Made by a program: the position numbers and the translations under genes
Shown: one piece after another, positions 8,999-16,943 of the stretch
Layout of the letters: the number at the start of each line of letters is the position of its first letter
Numbering within the stretch: the stretch's first letter is position 1
Assembly (NCBI RefSeq): GCF_003660265.1
Contig: NZ_QXQP01000003.1
Coordinates: 1 to 64,000 of the forward strand
Direction of reading: 5' to 3'
Length of the DNA stretch: 64,000 nt
Source of the DNA: Helicobacter mehlei
GTDB taxonomy: Bacteria > Campylobacterota > Campylobacteria > Campylobacterales > Helicobacteraceae
The notes under the pieces: model-generated
Told to the model about the DNA's origin: nothing
Database searches by the model: none
Seen by the model: only the letters and a program-made list of their open reading frames with translations

Positions 8999-10501
8999 CT
9001 AACTTCTTTGGATCGCCTCAATCACCGATTGCGCCTTAGCCCAACTCTCGGCGATCTCAGCTTGAATATCGCTTTCTAGCACAATACCCGCCCCCGCTTG
9101 GACAATGGCGCGCCCCTCTTGCACAAATGCCGATCGGATCACAATACAGGTATCCATCGAACCATCTAAAGCTAAATACCCCATCGAGCCCCCATAAGAC
9201 CCACGCCGTTTGCCCTCCAAAGTGGCGATGAGCTTGAGCGCGGCAATCTTGGGCGCACCACTGAGCGTACCCGCATTCATAAAACTTCTGTAGGCGTGTA
9301 GGGCGTCTAGCCCACTTTTAAGCTCCCCTTGTACCGCCGAGCATAAATGCATCACATGGGCGTATTTTTCTACCTTTAAAAGTTTGCTCACAAAGCGGGT
9401 ATTGGGTTTAGCCACCCTTGCGATGTCATTGCGCGCCAAATCCAAAAGCATAATATGCTCGGCGCGCTCTTTAGAATCGCTTTGCAAGTCTAGCTCTAGG
9501 CGGTTATCCAAATCCAAATCGAGCGATCCATCAGGCTTTTTGCCCCTAGGGCGTGTCCCGGCGATGGGGTAAATTTGGGCGGTGTTGGTGGGTGAGTCGT
9601 ATTTGAGCGCGCTCTCAGGGCTAGCCCCAAAGAGCACCCACTCAGGTGTGCGCATGTAAAACATATAGGGGCTTGGATTTTGCACTTTGAGGTGGTGGTA
9701 GGCATTGAGGCTATTGGCGCATTCTAAGTAAAAACTGCGCGCGATCACGGCTTGGAAAATCTCGCCCCTTTTAAGTTCCTCTTTGAGTCTGAGCACCCTT
9801 TGCCCAAAGAGTCCATCGTTACAATCGGTGCTGACACTTTTATTAGGCGCGTGTATGGGGGGGTTAAAATCTGTGGGAGCGTGGGTGGCTAGGTATTTTA
9901 AATGCGCGACCTCTGTTTGGATTTGGGCTTGAAACTGGGAATCAAAGCATGTCCCTAAAATCTGTGTGCTCTTGCTTTGGTGGTTGATCACGACTAGATT
10001 TTGTGCCACATAGAAGAGAAAATCAGGCGCGCTGTTATCCTGCACGCCCAAAAGGGGCAGATTTTCAAAATAGGCGATAAAATCAAAGGAAAATAACCCG
10101 GCACAAAAGAGGGCAAAGGGGTGATCATGCTGGTTTTTAAAAGGTGCAAAAATAGCCCTCAAAGCATCTAGGGGGCTGGGTCTTTGCAATTTAGCAAATT
10201 CATCGGCATAGGTGTGATCTTTGGGGTAATGCAAGTGAAGGCTTTGCCCAATAAGGGGTGTATTTAACCAAACCGCCAAATCTTGCAACAAGGCTAACCC
10301 ATTGGCATTTAAGGCATGCATGCTGACACGATCGTGATGGCAAACAATCTTAGCGCATGCTTGGGTTAGGATCAATGATTGGGTGTGGTGCTTGTTTTCT
10401 GCCTGCGCGCTTTCTAATAAAAGCGTATCTGGCTGGCATAGGGGCGCATAAAAAGCCAACGGGTGGGCAATATAGGGGGCGTTTTCTTGGATACTAATCA
10501 A
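8999..10501 (-). CDS. trpE: Anthranilate synthase component I
   Basis: A 500-residue chorismate-binding enzyme that, with TrpG, makes anthranilate from chorismate and glutamine. Conserved blocks are PIAGTRPRG, HIMLLDLARND, GTLSGAPK (near 411-418), YGGSMGY and the Mg-binding QAGAGIVLESD. First gene of the trp operon. The start is a TTG with AAAGG six bases upstream; no ATG fits. Only some 20 bases lie between the likely transcription start and this codon, so there is no room for a leader-peptide attenuator. Confidence 0.96.
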   Translation of the reverse strand: MISIQENAPYIAHPLAFYAPLCQPDTLLLESAQAENKHHTQSLILTQACAKIVCHHDRVSMHALNANGLALLQDLAVWLNTPLIGQSLHLHYPKDHTYADEFAKLQRPSPLDALRAIFAPFKNQHDHPFALFCAGLFSFDFIAYFENLPLLGVQDNSAPDFLFYVAQNLVVINHQSKSTQILGTCFDSQFQAQIQTEVAHLKYLATHAPTDFNPPIHAPNKSVSTDCNDGLFGQRVLRLKEELKRGEIFQAVIARSFYLECANSLNAYHHLKVQNPSPYMFYMRTPEWVLFGASPESALKYDSPTNTAQIYPIAGTRPRGKKPDGSLDLDLDNRLELDLQSDSKERAEHIMLLDLARNDIARVAKPNTRFVSKLLKVEKYAHVMHLCSAVQGELKSGLDALHAYRSFMNAGTLSGAPKIAALKLIATLEGKRRGSYGGSMGYLALDGSMDTCIVIRSAFVQEGRAIVQAGAGIVLESDIQAEIAESWAKAQSVIEAIQRS

Positions 10502-10530
10502 GGCTTGCCTTTAGAGTGTCATCAGACTCT

Positions 10531-10536
10531 ATTTTA
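10531..10536 (-). promoter_or_regulatory. -10 box for the trp operon
   Basis: TAAAAT on the minus strand about 30 bases upstream of the trpE TTG. It is within 10 bases of a divergent sigma-54 promoter, so the two promoters may interfere. Confidence 0.5.
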
Positions 10537-10540
10537 ACAC

Positions 10541-10560
10541 AATAGGAACAACTTATGCTT
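10541..10560 (+). promoter_or_regulatory. Sigma-54 (RpoN) promoter
   Basis: TAGGAAC (GG at 10545-10546) and TGCTT (GC at 10557-10558) are separated by exactly ten bases, the invariant GG-N10-GC spacing of sigma-54 promoters, with the flanking GGAAC and TGCTT matching the consensus well. Predicted transcription start is near 10570, 14 bases before the next ATG. In Helicobacter sigma-54 serves mainly the middle class of flagellar genes. Confidence 0.75.
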
Positions 10561-10583
10561 GATCAGATTAAAAAAGGACTTTC

Positions 10584-11168
10584 ATGGCAGGTGTATCATC
10601 AATTAAGCATGCCCCCTTGTCCGCACCCAAAATCACGCCCGTCCCGCCCAAACCCAGCACACCGCTTAAGCCAACCACCACAGAAGTAGAAATTAAGACC
10701 AACCAACTAGCCACCGCCACCAAAAACACCAACCACACCATCGGGGCATTGCAAGTGGCTTTAAAAAGCATCGATCAAATGCAACCCTTAGCCCAAGATT
10801 TGGCTAACCTTGCTACCCCAAAGAATACGCAAGGCAACACCCTGAAAGAGCAAATCCAAAAAATCTACGATCAAGCCCTCTATCAAGGGGAAAATGTCTT
10901 CACAAAGAGCTATGAAAATCCAAACTTACAGTTTAAATCCATCAAACCCGATCGCTTGCTAGTTGGCGATCCGAGCACCTCTAAGGCATTTGTCAAAACC
11001 CTAGAAGAGCAAAAGATAGCCTTAAGCGATGCACTCAAAAAAATGACCCCCCCTAATCCAAAGGAGGATTTTAGCACCCTCGATCCTGATCAGCTCAAAG
11101 GACTAGACAAGGCGCACAACCCCCAAGCACTCAAGGCACAAAAAGTGCAGGATTTACTACACACATGA
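10584..11168 (+). CDS. Uncharacterised protein, probably of the flagellar sigma-54 regulon
   Basis: A 194-residue hydrophilic protein with no signal peptide or membrane segment. The first 35 residues are rich in Pro, Thr and Lys. The middle (IGALQVALKSIDQMQ, LANLATP, IQKIYDQALYQGENVF) has heptad hydrophobics faintly like the helical N-terminal region of flagellin-type axial proteins; this resemblance is weak. An AAGGA SD precedes the ATG. It sits 26 bases after the sigma-54 promoter and overlaps pseC as ATGA, so it is likely co-expressed with flagellin glycosylation. An uncharacterised gene next to pseC also occurs in H. pylori (recalled, not checked). Molecular function unknown. Confidence 0.65.
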   Translation: MAGVSSIKHAPLSAPKITPVPPKPSTPLKPTTTEVEIKTNQLATATKNTNHTIGALQVALKSIDQMQPLAQDLANLATPKNTQGNTLKEQIQKIYDQALYQGENVFTKSYENPNLQFKSIKPDRLLVGDPSTSKAFVKTLEEQKIALSDALKKMTPPNPKEDFSTLDPDQLKGLDKAHNPQALKAQKVQDLLHT

Positions 11169-12283
11169 ACCCCTATAGCACCCAATCCATCGATCAAGAG
11201 GACATTTTAGCGGTGGTGCAGGCTTTAAAGAGTGATTATCTCACGCAAGGTCCCTTGGTGGGGCAATTTGAGCACGCTTTGGCGGATTATCTGGGAGTCA
11301 AGTATGTTTTAGTCTGCCCCAATGCCACCAGTGCGCTTTTTTTAACCTACCAAGCTTTGGACTTAAGCCAACATCTAGTCATCACCACACCCATTAGCTT
11401 TGTGGCGACAAGCAACATGTTACTTGCCAACCACGCCACCCCATTTTTTTGCGACATTAAAGAAGACGGCAATATGGATGAAAACTTGCTAGAGAGCTGT
11501 TATCAGGCTTGCCCCCATAAGGAGCGTATTAAGGCGGTGGTGAGTGTGGATTTTGGGGGTAAGAGTGTGGAGGCTAGAGCGATTGCGGATTTTTGTCGGG
11601 CTTATGATCTATTTTTTATCTCGGATAGCTCGCATGCGCTTGGGGGGAGTTACCATCACCAAAAGATCGGGGTGCTAGCTGATGTGAGCATTTTTAGCTT
11701 GCATGCCATCAAGCCCATCACCACCGCAGAAGGAGGAGCGATCGCCACCAATGATCGCATGCTTTATGAGAAACTCCAGCTTTTGGCTAACCATGGCGTG
11801 CAAAAAAACGGGTTTGATGTGGAAGTTTCTAGTTTGGGGTATAACTTCCGTATGAACGAATTACAAGCTGCTTTGGGTTTAAGCCAGCTTAAAAAGATCG
11901 ATGCTTTCTTGGCTGTGCGTGAGAAGATCGCTTGTTTTTATGATGATTTCTTTAGGGGCAATCCCTATTTTAGTTGTGTACATACCAGTTTGCCCGCTTA
12001 TATCCAAAGCACCAATCACCTATATTCCATTTTGCTCAAGCCCTTTTTATGGGCGCACAAAGAAGCCATTTTACAAGCCCTGCTAAAGGCACAAATTGGC
12101 GTGCAGGTGCATTATAAACCCATCCACACCTTTAAGCTCTACCAAAATTTAGGCACGCCCACCCTCCCAAAGGCTGAAAATTTCTACAAGGCCCAAATTT
12201 CTTTGCCCTGCCACCAAAAAATGAGCCTAGCCCTAGCCCAGCACACAGCCCGAACCTTGCTGGACATTTTGGGGAGGTTTTAA
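11165..12283 (+). CDS. pseC: UDP-4-amino-4,6-dideoxy-N-acetyl-altrosamine transaminase
   Basis: A 372-residue PLP aminotransferase of the DegT/DnrJ/EryC1 family. PseC makes the second intermediate in CMP-pseudaminic acid synthesis, the sugar that glycosylates Helicobacter flagellin and is needed for filament assembly. The PLP-lysine is near 183 (SLHAIKPITTAEGG), after the Asp/Ser cofactor region DSSHALGG. Start by ATGA overlap with the preceding gene. Being downstream of a sigma-54 promoter fits its role in flagella. Related aminotransferases of other sugar pathways are the alternative. Confidence 0.9.
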   Translation: MNPYSTQSIDQEDILAVVQALKSDYLTQGPLVGQFEHALADYLGVKYVLVCPNATSALFLTYQALDLSQHLVITTPISFVATSNMLLANHATPFFCDIKEDGNMDENLLESCYQACPHKERIKAVVSVDFGGKSVEARAIADFCRAYDLFFISDSSHALGGSYHHQKIGVLADVSIFSLHAIKPITTAEGGAIATNDRMLYEKLQLLANHGVQKNGFDVEVSSLGYNFRMNELQAALGLSQLKKIDAFLAVREKIACFYDDFFRGNPYFSCVHTSLPAYIQSTNHLYSILLKPFLWAHKEAILQALLKAQIGVQVHYKPIHTFKLYQNLGTPTLPKAENFYKAQISLPCHQKMSLALAQHTARTLLDILGRF

Positions 12284-12329
12284 AAAAAATGAAACAATCG
12301 AGGATAAAAAATATGCAAAAGGAGTTTTC

Positions 12330-12824
12330 ATGGCAAAAATTACAAGCTTAGAAGGGTATGCTAAACCCGGAAGCGTTTTGTATTGTGATATACGCTTTTG
12401 GGTTGCACATTCGGGTATTTATCTTGGGGATAATCTCATCGCAGAAGTAACCGACAAGGATGGCAAGGCTTACATCAGATATGCCCACCCCCGCCACTTT
12501 TTAACGCGCCTAGAGGATGAAAGAGCGGGCAAGCTTAAAGAGGGCGGGAAAATTTATATTGCCTGTGGCAAAGATGGTAATTCGCTTGGCTTAGAAAAAG
12601 TAGCCCAAAGAGCTAGAACAGCTGTTGAAAGCGCAGGGAGTAGAGCAAGAGGCAAAGAATACGCGTGGATTGCTATTGATAATTCTGAACTAAATTGCCA
12701 TAAATTCAGCGTAGGATGCTTACTGGGCAATTTTAAAAATGAATGTTGGGATTTTAGTTGCCTAGAAAACAAGATTCGTGGGACTTACGGCGAATTTAAA
12801 TGGCTTCATGTGGAGATCGGCTAA
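12330..12824 (+). CDS. LRAT-like (NlpC/P60 superfamily) protein
   Basis: A 164-residue protein without a signal peptide. It carries the two signatures of the LRAT branch of circularly permuted NlpC/P60 enzymes: an N-terminal His block (VAHSGIYLG, His near 27, with IAEV after it) and a C-terminal Asn-Cys block (LNCHKFSVGCL, Cys near 123; LRAT proteins have NCEHF). LRAT-type enzymes are thiol acyltransferases or phospholipases acting on lipids; some are phage or toxin-associated. The ATG has AAGGAG seven bases upstream. It stands alone between pseC and the converging ccoI. Substrate unknown; a thiol hydrolase or acyltransferase active site is likely. Confidence 0.75.
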   Translation: MAKITSLEGYAKPGSVLYCDIRFWVAHSGIYLGDNLIAEVTDKDGKAYIRYAHPRHFLTRLEDERAGKLKEGGKIYIACGKDGNSLGLEKVAQRARTAVESAGSRARGKEYAWIAIDNSELNCHKFSVGCLLGNFKNECWDFSCLENKIRGTYGEFKWLHVEIG

Positions 12825-12833
12825 CCCTTAACT

Positions 12834-15218
12834 TTAACCACGCAATCTAAAACTATTCCCCACCACTAGGAGCGAGCTTAGGCTCATGCTCAGGGCTGCT
12901 AGGGGGGGATTGATGAGCCCACACACCGCACACGGAATCAAAAGCGCATTATAAGCGAGACTAATGATGAGGTTTTGCTTGGCAATTTTATAAGCATGCC
13001 TAGCGATCTGAAATGTTTTTAAGACACTGCTTAAGCGATTATTCAACACAACCACATCACTATAAATCAAACTCAAGTCATTGCCCGCGTGCATGCAGAT
13101 AGAAACTTGACTTTGTGCCAGGCTAGGCGCATCATTCATCCCATCGCCCACCATGACGACTATTTGTTGGTTGCCAATGGCTTGATTTACAATGGCTAAT
13201 TTTTCTGGCGGGCTCAAGGGGGCTTGGCAAGCAATGCCCAAATTTTGGGCGATGTTAAAGACCTCTTTAGAGGCATCCCCGCTTAAAATCTCCACCCCCA
13301 AACCCATTTTTTTAAGTTGGCTGACCAATTCTGGGGCATCGGGTTTAAGGGGGGCATGCAAGCTAAAGCTAGCCAAGAGTTGGTGATCCAAACTATAAAA
13401 AAAATCCCCCTCTGCATTCCCAAGTTCTACGCCCTTGCTTTGCAAATAAGCCAAACTCCCCCCATGCAAGATATGCCCTTGATAGATTCCCTCTAAGCCC
13501 CCTATCTCTTGGGTGATGGACTCTAGGGCTAGCCCCGCGCGTGCATGCTGGGCTTGTAAAAAGGTGCTGAGAGCAAGGGAGATGGGGTGGTTGTTGTGCC
13601 AGATCAAGGCTAGGAGCAAATTAGGATCATAGGGAGCGTGGGTGTGCTGGGCCCGCACACTTAGAGAATCTGTAAGTGTGCCGGTTTTATCTAAAAAAAC
13701 CTGGGTGGCTTTGGCTAGAGTTTCTAAGCTAGAGGCTTGTTTGATGAGCACGCCTTGTAAAAAAGCGCGGTTAGTGCCTAAGATCAGGGCAATGGGGGTG
13801 GCTAGGGCAAAAGCACAAGGGCATGCCACCACCACCACGCTAATCGCCACGACCAAGCCCCTTTGTGCCCCTGCAAAAAACCACCATGCCAAAAAACTTA
13901 AGAACGCAATGGCTAAAACCACCACGCCAAAATAACGCACTAGCTTATTGGTATCCTCTTGGATTGCGGGCTTGCTCATAAAGCTTTTTTGCACTAATTG
14001 CACCATTTGGCTTAACAACGAGCGTTTAAAAGGCATGGTGGTTTGGTAAATGAAGGTGTTAGCATGGTTGGTGTAGCCCGCCAAAATATGATCGCCTTTT
14101 TGGAGGGTGGTGGGCGTATTTTCGCCATTGATCGCTTGGGTGCTCACCTGTGCGCTCTCGCTCTCTAGCACGCCATCTAAAGCCACACTCTCCCCAGCCA
14201 AAACCTCTATGTGCGCGCCCACCTCCACCTCTTCAGGGCTCACAAGCACCCTTTGAATCTGCCCCTCTATTTCTTTAAGCAAAAGCACCTGCACAGGTAA
14301 GCTACTTTGCAAACCATCCAGCACGCTATTAGCCCGTATCTTAGCCTTGAGTTCTAAAAATTTAGAGATAAAAACAAAGGTGATGATCATGCTCACCGAT
14401 TCAAAATAAGGTTCTAGCCCCTTAAATAGCGCATAGATGGAGTAAAGATAAGTCCCTAGCGCGCCCAAACTCACGCCCAAATCCATGCCCAAAAAGCCAT
14501 GTTTTAAGCCATAAAAAGCCCCTCTAAAAAAGCCCGCCCCCGTGATAAAGAGGGTCAGGCTACTTAAAATCCACGAGGCGATATGGAGCTTAAAAGCCAT
14601 GCTAGAGTCCATGCCCGAAAAATAGCCCGCATAGGAGGCGATGGCAATCCACATGACATTCATGGTGGAGAAAATCCCCACCACAAGGGCGATATAGTGG
14701 CTCTCATGCTCTTTTTTAGCGCGTTTGTCTTGGGTGTTGGGATCGTAAATGCTGGCATGGTAGCCAATCGAGGCAATGGTGTTGAGGATATGGGGGATAT
14801 GGGTGGCATTGGGATCAAAAATGACATACGCGCGGTGCGTGGTGTAGTTGATCTGCACGGATTGAATCCCCTCTTGTTTTAATAATACCCGCTCAATGAG
14901 CCAAATACACGCGCTGCAATGGATATTTTCTAATAAAAGAGCGACTTCTAAATCCCCATTTTCTAGATGCGTGGTGAAGGTTTGCAAAAAGGGCTTGGAG
15001 GTGTAACGCGCCTCATCATAATTAGGTGCAGGTGTAACCGGGCTTAAAGTGCCCTTGTCTAGTTTGTCATAAAAGGTTTGCAAGTTTAGGGAGTGCAATA
15101 ACAAAAAGACTTGTTGGCAACCATGGCAACAAAAATAAAGGGGTTGGGGTTGTTCTAGTTTGATCGCCCCCTTAGGCGGGCATGGTAGGTGGCAATGGGC
15201 GCATAAAATTTCACTCAA
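12834..15218 (-). CDS. ccoI: Copper-type P-ATPase for cytochrome cbb3 assembly
   Basis: A 794-residue P1B-type ATPase. The order is: N-terminal Cys-rich zinc-ribbon-like region (CAHCHLPCP, CCHGC), a heavy-metal-associated domain with CSACIW, eight predicted membrane spans, the actuator region, CPC metal site (VVACPCAFALATP), phosphorylation motif DKTGTLTD and hinge GDGMNDAP. The N-terminal cluster and HMA motif are typical of FixI/CcoI, which delivers copper to the cbb3 oxidase, rather than of CopA exporters. It starts at a TTG overlapping the methyltransferase stop with AAGG upstream. Same neighbours as H. pylori HP1503. Confidence 0.9.
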   Translation of the reverse strand: MSEILCAHCHLPCPPKGAIKLEQPQPLYFCCHGCQQVFLLLHSLNLQTFYDKLDKGTLSPVTPAPNYDEARYTSKPFLQTFTTHLENGDLEVALLLENIHCSACIWLIERVLLKQEGIQSVQINYTTHRAYVIFDPNATHIPHILNTIASIGYHASIYDPNTQDKRAKKEHESHYIALVVGIFSTMNVMWIAIASYAGYFSGMDSSMAFKLHIASWILSSLTLFITGAGFFRGAFYGLKHGFLGMDLGVSLGALGTYLYSIYALFKGLEPYFESVSMIITFVFISKFLELKAKIRANSVLDGLQSSLPVQVLLLKEIEGQIQRVLVSPEEVEVGAHIEVLAGESVALDGVLESESAQVSTQAINGENTPTTLQKGDHILAGYTNHANTFIYQTTMPFKRSLLSQMVQLVQKSFMSKPAIQEDTNKLVRYFGVVVLAIAFLSFLAWWFFAGAQRGLVVAISVVVVACPCAFALATPIALILGTNRAFLQGVLIKQASSLETLAKATQVFLDKTGTLTDSLSVRAQHTHAPYDPNLLLALIWHNNHPISLALSTFLQAQHARAGLALESITQEIGGLEGIYQGHILHGGSLAYLQSKGVELGNAEGDFFYSLDHQLLASFSLHAPLKPDAPELVSQLKKMGLGVEILSGDASKEVFNIAQNLGIACQAPLSPPEKLAIVNQAIGNQQIVVMVGDGMNDAPSLAQSQVSICMHAGNDLSLIYSDVVVLNNRLSSVLKTFQIARHAYKIAKQNLIISLAYNALLIPCAVCGLINPPLAALSMSLSSLLVVGNSFRLRG

Positions 15219-15924
15219 GGGCAGCCTTGATACTATGGGTTTTGAAGTGTTGGTAAATGCGCGCCACTTCGGGGGTGTTGTCTTGCTGGGCTTTAGAGTT
15301 GTGGGTGATGAGGGGGGGGAGAATCTCTAATAAACTCTTGGAGTTTTTGCGCGCACAGCAAAGCACCAAAGCCGCCTTTTTATCCTTAAAGGGATGCACA
15401 AAACGCAGACACAACGCCTTAAAGCCTACTTGTTGCAAGGTATTTAAGAGCATGTCGGTCAAATTGGCATGGTAGCACATAATCAAATACCCTCTATGTC
15501 TTAGTAATTTAAAAGCTTTTTGGCAAAGGGCTTGCAAGGGCAAGAAGCGTTGGTTGGTGGCGCGCGCCTTTTGGGTGTTGGCACTCTCTAAGCTGTTTTT
15601 ATAGTAGTAGGGGGGGTTAGAAATAATGGCATGGTAGTGGTTGTTAAAGGGGTGATCTAAAAAATCCGCACAGATCACACGGGCTTTAGGGTGTTTTTGG
15701 CTATTGAGCGTGGCAAAAAAGGCTAGATTAGAGTCAATCTCGATCAAATCTAGGGGGTTAGCAAATTCCCTAGCACAAAGTAGCCCCACAATCCCACAGC
15801 CCGCCCCCACTTCTAAAAGGGTGTCTCCCTTTTTGATGAAGTCCTTAGCAAAATGGGCGAGAAAGAGGCTAGCACTATTGTAGGCATAACCATGCAGGGG
15901 CTGGTAAAACCTCAAGATAGCCAT
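15211..15924 (-). CDS. SAM-dependent methyltransferase, TrmN6-like
   Basis: About 237 residues. The SAM-binding loop LLEVGAGCGIVGLL and the catalytic NPPYY (ISNPPYYYKNS) mark an N6-adenine methyltransferase of the TrmN6/YfiC type, which modifies A37 of tRNA1(Val); RNA or protein targets other than that tRNA are possible. I chose the ATG at 15924; an earlier TTG at 15945 would lengthen the overlap with ribD. A C8 run inside the gene does not interrupt the frame. It is translationally packed between ribD and ccoI, as in H. pylori. Confidence 0.8.
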   Translation of the reverse strand: MAILRFYQPLHGYAYNSASLFLAHFAKDFIKKGDTLLEVGAGCGIVGLLCAREFANPLDLIEIDSNLAFFATLNSQKHPKARVICADFLDHPFNNHYHAIISNPPYYYKNSLESANTQKARATNQRFLPLQALCQKAFKLLRHRGYLIMCYHANLTDMLLNTLQQVGFKALCLRFVHPFKDKKAALVLCCARKNSKSLLEILPPLITHNSKAQQDNTPEVARIYQHFKTHSIKAALE

Positions 15925-16943
15925 AGTAACACATCGTGATCCCAAATTTGGGTGAAACGGGGGGTAAAATTTTTGTTAATAGTGTGCTGGATGGGGGTGT
16001 TTGTGGGGCTTAGGGCGGTGTTGGTGTGGATTAAAAGCATGTCGATTTGATCGTGCAGAACCTCTAAAAGCCCTAGTCCGCCCTCAATGAGATTAAAGCC
16101 ACGATCAAGGGGCAAGTCCTCTAAGTGGTGGCACACCCAAGCACAACGTCCCGACACGCCAAAAAGAGGGATACTTTGATCTAAGGGGGCTAAATCTCTA
16201 GTTAAAATCGCCACATCACAGAGTCTATTTTGATAAAGCGGGTCAGCCAAGCGGTGATCAAGCAAGGGGCGATCGGTGCGGACACTTTGACCCGAAATAA
16301 TGAGCGTGTTAGCTACCCCACGTTGGTTGTGGGTGAAAGTTTGGCTTTGAGTCCCTGAAATCTTGCCCTCATAAGAGCCATCAAGGCGCATAGCGATCTT
16401 AAAGAGATTGAAAAAACCTTTAGATTGTAAGCATTTGAAGGGGATTAAGAGGTTCTCACACTCGGCTTTAAGCACGCCTTGAATCACCTCAATGCCCGCA
16501 CCCTCTAAACAAACCACCCCGCCCCTAGCCTTTTGGCTCTCCTCTAAAGCCCCAATCACCACGCACTTAGGCTGGATTGTGGCGAGTAGCTCCGCACAAG
16601 GGGGGGTTTTGCCAAAATGCCCGCAAGGCTCTAGAGTAACAAATAGAGTGCAGTCTTTGAAAAGCCCGCTGTGGTTTTGGGCTAAAAAATGGTAGGTCGC
16701 CTCACAATCTAATGGGTCTATGCTAGTCGGCATGGGTGTGGGACTGAGTGTATTAAAGGCTTGGGCTAGGGCTAAGACTTCGGCATGGGGGGTATTTGCC
16801 TTTTGGTGGGCTTGCAAGGCTAATACTTCATGACTACCACTTAGCACCATGCACGCCACGCTAGGATTAGGCAAGGCTAGTGTTTGGACCTCCCAAGCCC
16901 GAGCCACACAGGCGCGCATACAAAGTTGGTTAATCTCTAACAT
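15912..16943 (-). CDS. ribD: Riboflavin biosynthesis deaminase/reductase
   Basis: A 343-residue bifunctional enzyme acting on the GTP cyclohydrolase II product. The N-terminal deaminase domain has the zinc site HAE (near 53-55) and PCGHFGKTPPC (Cys near 107 and 116). The C-terminal reductase begins near 175 (FKIAMRLDGSYEGK) and contains the NADPH-binding region. Start by TAATG overlap with gltS. The reductase end looks somewhat short and diverged, as in H. pylori. Riboflavin synthase (ribE) is separate in this window at 48.3 kb. Confidence 0.93.
   Translation of the reverse strand: MLEINQLCMRACVARAWEVQTLALPNPSVACMVLSGSHEVLALQAHQKANTPHAEVLALAQAFNTLSPTPMPTSIDPLDCEATYHFLAQNHSGLFKDCTLFVTLEPCGHFGKTPPCAELLATIQPKCVVIGALEESQKARGGVVCLEGAGIEVIQGVLKAECENLLIPFKCLQSKGFFNLFKIAMRLDGSYEGKISGTQSQTFTHNQRGVANTLIISGQSVRTDRPLLDHRLADPLYQNRLCDVAILTRDLAPLDQSIPLFGVSGRCAWVCHHLEDLPLDRGFNLIEGGLGLLEVLHDQIDMLLIHTNTALSPTNTPIQHTINKNFTPRFTQIWDHDVLLWLS

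Noticed and set aside
15312-15319. G8 run in the methyltransferase gene as a phase-variation site
   Set aside because: The frame is intact and eight bases is common by chance in these C-rich genes. C8 at 28753-28760 (ligA) and G8 at 48544-48551 (ribE) were set aside likewise.
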